64,000 bases of DNA from Betaproteobacteria bacterium (GTDB taxonomy: Bacteria; Pseudomonadota; Gammaproteobacteria; Burkholderiales; SG8-41). Positions within the stretch are counted from its first letter, which is position 1. Every line of letters begins with the position of its first letter. The position numbers and the translations under genes were made by a program. The stretch is taken from the NCBI GenBank assembly GCA_025363435.1, contig JANYDY010000051.1:1-64000 (forward strand). Direction: 5' to 3'. A model generated the notes under the pieces. The model had not been told where the DNA came from and searched no databases. It worked only from the letters and a program-made list of their open reading frames with translations. Shown in pieces: positions 59,179-64,000 of the stretch.

Positions 59179-60039
59179 ATGACAGCATTACTGATCGACG
59201 GCGCGCTGATTGCGCGCAAACTGCTTGAAGAGCTGCGGCCGCGCGTAGCCGCCTTGACTGCCGGCGGCACGAAACCCGGGCTAGCGGCGATACTCGTCGG
59301 CGACAATGCAGCCTCCGAAGTCTATGTGCGCAACAAGATTCGCGCCTGTTCCGATCTCGGCCTCAAATCCGACGTACATCGCCTCGCTGCAAATTGCAGC
59401 GAAGACGAATTGATTGCATTGATTGAAAAGCTCAACCGCACCCCCGACATACACGGAATATTGCTGCAGCTGCCGTTGCCGACGCATCTCGATGCGGAGC
59501 GTACCACACGTCACATCAACGCCGCTAAGGATGTCGACGGCTTTAGCTGGGAAAATCTGGGCGCGCTGGTGGCAGGGCATCCACAGCTTGCGCCGTGCAC
59601 CGCGCTGGGCGTGATGGCGATGATCGATCACGAAGGACTCAAGGTCGAAGGCGCCGATGCGGTGGTGGTCGGACGCAGCGTTGCGGTCGGCAAACCTACC
59701 GCGTTGATGCTGATTGCGCGCGGCGCCACCGTTACAGTCTGCACGTCAAAAACACGCGATCTCGCGCGCCATACACGTAATGCCGATATTGTTGTGGTCG
59801 CCGTCGGCAAACCCGGCACGGTGAATGGCGGCATGCTCAAACCCGGTGCCGCGGTCTTCGATGTCGGCATCAACCGGCTGGCCGATGGAAAAATTACCGG
59901 TGACGTCGATTTCGCGTCGGCCAGCGCCGTGGCCTCGCGCATCACGCCGGTGCCGGGCGGGGTCGGCCGCATGACCGTGGCGACACTCATTGCCAATACG
60001 GTGAGTGCAGCCGAAAACTTCGTTAAAGCGAAAGTCTGA
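59179..60039 (+). CDS. folD: methylenetetrahydrofolate dehydrogenase/cyclohydrolase FolD
   Basis: 286-residue bifunctional enzyme of one-carbon metabolism, interconverting methylene-, methenyl- and 10-formyl-THF. VGDNAASEVYVRNKIRACSD contains the catalytic Lys/Tyr region, ILLQLPLPTHLDAER the substrate loop, and VVVGRSVAVGKPTALML the Rossmann loop; PGGVGRMTVATLIANT is near the end. Length is normal. It is convergent with the small membrane ORF that follows. Confidence 0.97.
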   Translation: MTALLIDGALIARKLLEELRPRVAALTAGGTKPGLAAILVGDNAASEVYVRNKIRACSDLGLKSDVHRLAANCSEDELIALIEKLNRTPDIHGILLQLPLPTHLDAERTTRHINAAKDVDGFSWENLGALVAGHPQLAPCTALGVMAMIDHEGLKVEGADAVVVGRSVAVGKPTALMLIARGATVTVCTSKTRDLARHTRNADIVVVAVGKPGTVNGGMLKPGAAVFDVGINRLADGKITGDVDFASASAVASRITPVPGGVGRMTVATLIANTVSAAENFVKAKV

Positions 60040-60046
60040 GCGCCGC

Positions 60047-60184
60047 CTAGCAAACGAACAGGTTGGCGAAGCCGATCAGAAAATCGGCGCCGAAGTAGCC
60101 GCGAAAAGCGGCATAGAGCAACAGTGCGGTCAGCGTCACCGCTACCATCCACTGCAAAGCTTTCGTCAACGGCAACGGGTTCAT
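60047..60184 (-). CDS. small hydrophobic protein, 45 residues (unknown)
   Basis: Short frame on the minus strand from ATG (60184) to TAG (60047). It begins MNPLPLTKALQWMVAVTLTA and continues into a hydrophobic run to about residue 26 (LLLYAAF), then RGYFGADFLIGFANLFVC. One membrane helix, and perhaps a second hydrophobic patch, are predicted. An AGAAG sequence lies eight bases before the ATG. Short single-helix proteins of this kind are common near housekeeping genes. I do not recognise a family. The clean membrane-protein composition is the main evidence that it is real. Confidence 0.5.
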   Translation of the reverse strand: MNPLPLTKALQWMVAVTLTALLLYAAFRGYFGADFLIGFANLFVC

Positions 60185-60314
60185 CCGGCATCTTCTGGAT
60201 AATTCGTCGACAGTGTACAACAACCCCTCGGCAACCCCCGGTTATAGGTTTGGCATCAGACACATAGCTGCGCGCGGATGCACGTTTCCGAGGTTCAGCG
60301 CGGCGCCATCCAAC

Positions 60315-60393
60315 GGCGGCCATTGCCGCCCCGCACTGACGCCAACTTGTATTAGTTAACGATCCCCGTCACGCGCTGACATAGCGCGTGACG
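60315..60393. repeat. two inverted repeats in the folD-ABC importer interval
   Basis: GGCGGC-CATT-GCCGCC (60315-60330), and a perfect 11-base inverted repeat CGTCACGCGCT / AGCGCGTGACG around GACAT (60367-60393). Neither is followed by a T-run on either strand, so a classical terminator is unlikely. The second could be an operator or a Rho-independent-like RNA hairpin. The remaining bases from 60185 to 60556 (about 370) hold no gene I can support apart from the promoter-like element noted separately. Confidence 0.65.
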
Positions 60394-60484
60394 CACTCTT
60401 ATCGGGCAAAACCGGCTTCTTCGGCCGCTACACGAATCTACGCTAACTACCAGAATTCGCTGGAATTTCTTGTTTCCGCCAACC

Positions 60485-60502
60485 CCTGGCACGCAAAGTG
60501 CC
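60485..60502 (+). promoter_or_regulatory. -24/-12-like element or palindromic operator upstream of the ABC importer
   Basis: CTGGCACGCAAAGTGCC has GG (60488-60489) and GC (60500-60501) ten bases apart, the spacing of sigma-54 promoters, with a good -24 half (TGGCAC) and a weaker -12 half. The same bases form a GGCAC/GTGCC palindrome, so an operator is an equal possibility. It ends about 55 bases before the start of the binding-protein gene. Confidence 0.35.
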
Positions 60503-60556
60503 TCTATAGCTTGGCATGCAATATCACGATGTTACATGTTAAGACAGGAGATCAAT

Positions 60557-61993
60557 GTGAATAAGACAGGATGGGCGAAAGCGTTTTTCTTATTGGGCGG
60601 AATGGCGGCGACCGCGCTCATACCGGTTTTTGCGCAAGCCGAAACCATCGAGATCGGCATCGGCACGCAAAACACAACGACCAACACGGTGACCGGCGGC
60701 ATCGTCATCAAGGAGCTCAAGCTGCTTGAAAAGCATTTGCCGAGGACCGGCAAATACCAGGGCGTTGAATACAAAATTGACTGGCAGAACTTCACCTCCG
60801 GACCGCCGGTAACCAACGGCATGATGGCGAATCGTATCCAGATCGGCATGATGGGGGATTACCCTTTGATGGTGAATGGCTCGACCGGTCAGGAGACGAA
60901 GAACGAAACGCAGCTCATCGCCGTAATCGCCTACAACGCTTTTGGCTCCGGCAACGGCATGGTGGTGCATAAAGACTCGCCGTACTACGCACTTGAAGAT
61001 CTCAAAGGCAAGAACGTATCGGTACCGTTCGGATCGGCTGCCCACGGCATGCTGCTCAACGCGATGAAAACCCGCGGCTGGCCTGAGAACTACTGGAATC
61101 TGGCCAACCAGAGTCCGGAGGTCGGCACCACGAATCTGCAGGAAAAACGGCTCGATGGGCACGCTGACTTTGTGCCTTTTGCCGATTTGCTGCCTTATCG
61201 CGGTTTCGCACGCAAAATCTTTGACGGCGCCGAGACCAAGATTGCGACTTTTCACGGTGTCGTCGTGCGCAAGGATTTTGCCGAAAAATATCCCGAGATC
61301 GCAGTCGCGTACATCAAGGCCTTGATGGAAGCAAACGACTGGTTCCGCAAGAATCCGAAGCAGGCCGCGGAAAAAATCGAAGAGTGGACCAAGATCGAGA
61401 AGGAAGTCGTCTATATATTTCTTGGACCAGGTGGAATTCATACGCTGGATCCGACCATCAAGCCGAAATGGCTGGAAACCATCGCCATTGGCGCGGGCGT
61501 ATTGCGCGGCCTGGGGCGTTTGAAGGAATTCAATATTCCAGCCTGGGTCAACGACAAATACGTGCGCCAGGCCTTCAAGGAACGCGGGCTGGATTACGAG
61601 CGTCAACTCGCTTCGCTGTCGAACTATGAAGTCACCGGCAAGGATCCGGTTTGCAATGCTGCAATCACCAAACCGCGTGACGGCGGCGAGATCTGGATCG
61701 AAGGCGGCGACATCGTGCCGTTCAGCAGCCAGGGTTGCACCCTGCTGGGTGTGCGTAAATTTACCGGCGAAGGCAAGAAGTTGCGCGCGGTCTATCTCTA
61801 TGATCGCGGGCTCGGTATCAAGTTGCTTGCCGACAAGGCCTACTATTCCTTCAGCGACAAGGCCGGCAAGAGCGCCGAGGCAATTCCCTTTCTGCTGAAG
61901 AAAGACGCACAAGCCCAGGCAACCAAAAGCGGCGGCAGCGTGCTCACCTATGCCGAAGTGCTGGGTTCGTCGAACACAACCGCCGGCCGTTGA
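60557..61993 (+). CDS. ABC transporter substrate-binding protein with C-terminal NosL-like domain
   Basis: 478-residue periplasmic protein. GTG start with ACAGGAG six bases upstream; signal peptide to about residue 30 (LIPVFAQA). Residues ~33-340 are a NrtA/SsuA/TauA-type binding fold (GIGTQNTTTNTVTGGIVIKE, IQIGMMGDYPLMVNG, FHGVVVRKDFAEKYPEIAVA). From ~360 to the end a second domain resembles NosL, the copper-binding accessory of nitrous oxide reductase: DPVC (Cys366), FSSQGCTLL (Cys394), LLADKAYYSFS, and a GGSVLTYAEVLG ending. Ligand unknown. The fusion is unusual to my knowledge; permease and ATPase follow with four-base overlaps. Confidence 0.8.
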   Translation: MNKTGWAKAFFLLGGMAATALIPVFAQAETIEIGIGTQNTTTNTVTGGIVIKELKLLEKHLPRTGKYQGVEYKIDWQNFTSGPPVTNGMMANRIQIGMMGDYPLMVNGSTGQETKNETQLIAVIAYNAFGSGNGMVVHKDSPYYALEDLKGKNVSVPFGSAAHGMLLNAMKTRGWPENYWNLANQSPEVGTTNLQEKRLDGHADFVPFADLLPYRGFARKIFDGAETKIATFHGVVVRKDFAEKYPEIAVAYIKALMEANDWFRKNPKQAAEKIEEWTKIEKEVVYIFLGPGGIHTLDPTIKPKWLETIAIGAGVLRGLGRLKEFNIPAWVNDKYVRQAFKERGLDYERQLASLSNYEVTGKDPVCNAAITKPRDGGEIWIEGGDIVPFSSQGCTLLGVRKFTGEGKKLRAVYLYDRGLGIKLLADKAYYSFSDKAGKSAEAIPFLLKKDAQAQATKSGGSVLTYAEVLGSSNTTAGR

Positions 61994-62901
61994 GCAAGAA
62001 CATGGGCGAAGCAATTTCCCTATCGCAGAAGCCGTCCGCGCCCGGTGCGGCGGGTGCTGCGCCGCTGCCGAAAAAATCACCTGAGCCGACGCCGGCTCAA
62101 TTGATGGCGGCGTGGCTATCGCGCAATTATCTGAGCATATTGCTCTGGTGCGCGTCGCTGGGTTTGTTGTTTGCGATCTGGTATTTCGGCACCAAGTACC
62201 GCTTCGTTTTTTTCATCCGCTTTACCAATATTCCTACCCCGGCAGAGGTATTCGACAAGATATTCGAGGTCAACAAGTCGGGCAAATATCTGCTGAATAT
62301 CGGCATCAGTGTGCGTCGCATATTGGCCGGATTCGGCATTGCAATAATGGTTGCAGTGCCGATGGGGTTGTTGATCGGCCGTTATCGTGCCGCACGCGAT
62401 CTGCTGTTGCCCGCGTGTGAGGTGCTGCGTCCGATACCCGCCATTGCGTGGGTGCCGCTGTCCATCATGCTGTGGCCGAGCAACGAAATCAGCATCGTGT
62501 TTATTACCTTCCTCGGCGCATTCTTTCCAATCCTGCTGAACACGGTGCACGGTGTAACGGCGATCGATCCGGTATTGCTGCGCGCCGGCAGATGCCTCGG
62601 GGCTCACGAAGGGCGGATGTTCTGGCATGTAATTTTGCCCGGTGCCTTGCCGCATATTTTTACCGGGTTCGCGGTCGGCATGGGCGTGGCCTGGGTGTCG
62701 CTGATCGCCGCGGAAATGATTTCAGGGCAATTCGGCGTCGGCTACTTTACGTGGGAAGCGTATTCCCTGATCAGTTACTCCGAGATCGCACTCGGCATGC
62801 TGACGATAGGTGTGCTGGGCCTGGTATGCAGCGGCTCGATACGTTTTGTCGGCAAACTTGCGATGCCATGGGTGAGCTATTCCAGCGGGAGCAATAAATG
62901 A
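61990..62901 (+). CDS. ABC transporter permease (nitrate/sulfonate/taurine type)
   Basis: 303-residue inner-membrane protein of the SsuC/TauC/NrtB class. After a Pro/Ala-rich cytoplasmic N-terminus (~50 residues) come about six membrane helices, with the ATPase-contact EAA loop visible as LLRAGRCLGAHEGRMFWHVI. Start TTG overlaps the preceding stop by three bases; an ATG at 62002 is an alternative. It is followed by the ATPase with a four-base overlap. Substrate unknown. Confidence 0.9.
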   Translation: MSKNMGEAISLSQKPSAPGAAGAAPLPKKSPEPTPAQLMAAWLSRNYLSILLWCASLGLLFAIWYFGTKYRFVFFIRFTNIPTPAEVFDKIFEVNKSGKYLLNIGISVRRILAGFGIAIMVAVPMGLLIGRYRAARDLLLPACEVLRPIPAIAWVPLSIMLWPSNEISIVFITFLGAFFPILLNTVHGVTAIDPVLLRAGRCLGAHEGRMFWHVILPGALPHIFTGFAVGMGVAWVSLIAAEMISGQFGVGYFTWEAYSLISYSEIALGMLTIGVLGLVCSGSIRFVGKLAMPWVSYSSGSNK

Positions 62902-63758
62902 GCAGCCAGCCCAAAGGCGCCATCGACATTCATAACCTGCGCGTCGTCTTCGGCAGCAAAGGTTCAGAAGTCGAAGCAGTCAGCAATGTATCGGTCAACG
63001 TCAAGCCCGGCGAGTTTGTATCGCTGATCGGGCCCTCCGGTTGCGGCAAATCGACACTGCTCAATATCGTTGCCGGGTTTGTCAACGCAACCAGCGGCAC
63101 CGTCGAAGTGGACGGTGTGCCGGTGCGCGGGCCGAGCGCGAACCGCGGCGTCGTCTTCCAGCAGTATTCGCTGTTTCCGTGGCTTAGCGTGCGCCAGAAC
63201 GTCGAGTTCGGTTTGCGCATGCAGGGTATGGCCAGCGGGCAGCGCCAGACCAAGGCGCGTACCTTGCTGGGACTCGCCGGCTTGCTCGCGTTTGAGAACC
63301 ACTTTCCGGATCAGCTGTCCGGCGGTATGAAACAACGCGTCGGCATCGTGCGCGCTCTGGCCACCAGCCCGCAGGTGTTATTGATGGACGAACCCTTCGG
63401 TGCGCTTGATTCACAGACGCGCGTAGTGATGCAGCAGATTTTGACCAATATGTGGCAGCAATTCCGCATCTCGGTGCTGTTTATCACCCACGACATTGAA
63501 GAATCAATATTTCTCTCCGATCGCATCTTCGTCATGACCGCGCGGCCGGGCCGCATCAAGGCGGAGATTGCAGTGCCGCTGCCGCGCCCGCGTACGCCGG
63601 AAATGACGGCATCGACCGAATTCATCAGCTTGGTGCAGCGGCTGAAAGTGCTGATACGCGAAGAATCGCTGGCAGCCATGGGCTCCGAGTTGAAGGATGG
63701 CGGTTTAACGGGTTTCAGCATGGAAGTCGGTCCGCAGGGGATTGGAGAGATGTTGTGA
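62898..63758 (+). CDS. ABC transporter ATP-binding protein (nitrate/sulfonate/taurine type)
   Basis: 286-residue nucleotide-binding subunit. Walker A GPSGCGKST, Q-loop VVFQQYSLFPWL, signature LSGGMKQRVGIVRAL, Walker B LLMDEPFGALD and the switch His in FITHDIEESIFLSD. The C-terminal ~30 residues (LKDGGLTGFSMEVG) go beyond the usual SsuB/TauB end. It drives import through the permease just upstream. Overlap with the permease stop suggests one operon. Confidence 0.95.
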   Translation: MSSQPKGAIDIHNLRVVFGSKGSEVEAVSNVSVNVKPGEFVSLIGPSGCGKSTLLNIVAGFVNATSGTVEVDGVPVRGPSANRGVVFQQYSLFPWLSVRQNVEFGLRMQGMASGQRQTKARTLLGLAGLLAFENHFPDQLSGGMKQRVGIVRALATSPQVLLMDEPFGALDSQTRVVMQQILTNMWQQFRISVLFITHDIEESIFLSDRIFVMTARPGRIKAEIAVPLPRPRTPEMTASTEFISLVQRLKVLIREESLAAMGSELKDGGLTGFSMEVGPQGIGEML

Positions 63759-63840
63759 TGCTTTCGGCCATTGCCGCAATCACCATGATTGCCGTGTCAT
63801 TTGATGCGGCAAAACCTGTCATGACCGGAAGCAACAGGTG

Positions 63841-64000
63841 ATGGCGGTGATGGTACGCGAGACTCCCGCGCCGCGCGCCCAGGGCCCCGCTTATCGGCGC
63901 ATTCGCGACGAAATACGCGAACTCATACAGTGCGGCACCTATAAGCCGTATGACCGGCTGCCGAGCGAAATGGATCTGGTGCGCCGCTTCGGTGTCAGCC
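63841..64000 (+). CDS. GntR-family transcriptional regulator, 5' part (cut by window end)
   Basis: The first 53 codons of a regulator. The winged helix-turn-helix reads YRRIRDEIRELIQCGTYKPY then DRLPSEMDLVRRFGVS, the GntR signature (LPSE-x-x-L). The start is ATG at 63841 or the in-frame ATG at 63850. The C-terminal effector domain is outside the window, so the subfamily (HutC- or FadR-like) cannot be set. It lies 82 bases after the importer ATPase on the same strand, so it may control that operon. Confidence 0.85.
   Translation, partial: MAVMVRETPAPRAQGPAYRRIRDEIRELIQCGTYKPYDRLPSEMDLVRRFGVS

Noticed and set aside
60590-62080. Open frame of 496 codons antisense to the binding-protein gene
   Set aside because: The forward gene has a signal peptide, family motifs and operon context. 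The antisense product has no motif and a composition typical of shadow frames.
63758-63840. 27-codon frame between the ATPase and the GntR gene
   Set aside because: Too short, no family resemblance, and the overlap with the ATPase end suggests chance.

Overview
The window is chromosomal DNA from a Gram-negative proteobacterium, most likely a betaproteobacterium. The evidence is the gene order rpsB-tsf-pyrH-frr-uppS-cdsA-dxr-rseP-bamA-skp-lpxD-fabZ-lpxA-lpxB-rnhB, the smc/zipA-like/ligA cluster, the divergent ppsR/ppsA pair, and the pyrG-kdsA-eno-ftsB string. GC content is fairly high, gene density is very high, and many neighbouring genes overlap by 1 to 17 bases. I cannot name the genus. No rRNA operon, CRISPR array, prophage or intact insertion sequence is visible.

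Layout. 0-2.4 kb: YffB-like reductase, tadA, an L,D-transpeptidase domain protein and a FabG-like SDR. 2.4-5.4 kb (minus): mtnA coupled to a class II aldolase/SDR fusion. 5.4-8.7 kb: GNAT, CitE-like lyase, NRDE protein, ygfZ. 8.65-9.35 kb: a scar of gene relics (a doc toxin, a C39-like domain and an unassigned fragment). 9.4-13.7 kb (minus): acs, tRNA-Ser(GGA), an unknown coiled-coil/winged-helix protein and recQ. 13.8-18.1 kb: 4.5S SRP RNA, pagL, dnaX (with an internal frameshift signal), ybaB, recR, rluB. 18.1-23.6 kb (minus): prmB, pilU, an unknown pilU partner, dapD, dapC, queF. 23.7-33.1 kb: smc, zipA-like, ligA, galU, HPRT, methylthioinosine phosphorylase, def. 33.1-36.5 kb (minus): glnD and map. 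36.6-51.7 kb: the translation / isoprenoid / outer-membrane / lipid A supercluster from rpsB to a SpoU methyltransferase. 51.7-55 kb: ppsR and ppsA, divergent. 55-60 kb: pyrG, kdsA, eno, ftsB, folD and a 45-residue membrane ORF on the other strand. 60.5-64 kb: an ABC importer operon whose binding protein carries a C-terminal NosL-like domain, followed by a GntR-type regulator cut by the window edge.

How the genes work together. kdsA, fabZ, lpxA, lpxD, lpxB, galU and pagL supply and remodel lipopolysaccharide. bamA, skp and rseP assemble and police the outer membrane. uppS, cdsA and dxr feed lipid and cell-wall carriers. Methylthioinosine phosphorylase, HPRT, MtnA and the aldolase/SDR fusion could form a salvage route from methylthioadenosine to hypoxanthine/IMP and dihydroxyacetone phosphate, although the four genes sit at two loci about 26 kb apart.

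The most promising undescribed items are the NosL-domain binding protein with its importer and regulator, the aldolase/SDR fusion coupled to mtnA, and two conserved-looking unknown proteins beside pilU and recQ. Most of the window is ordinary core genome.
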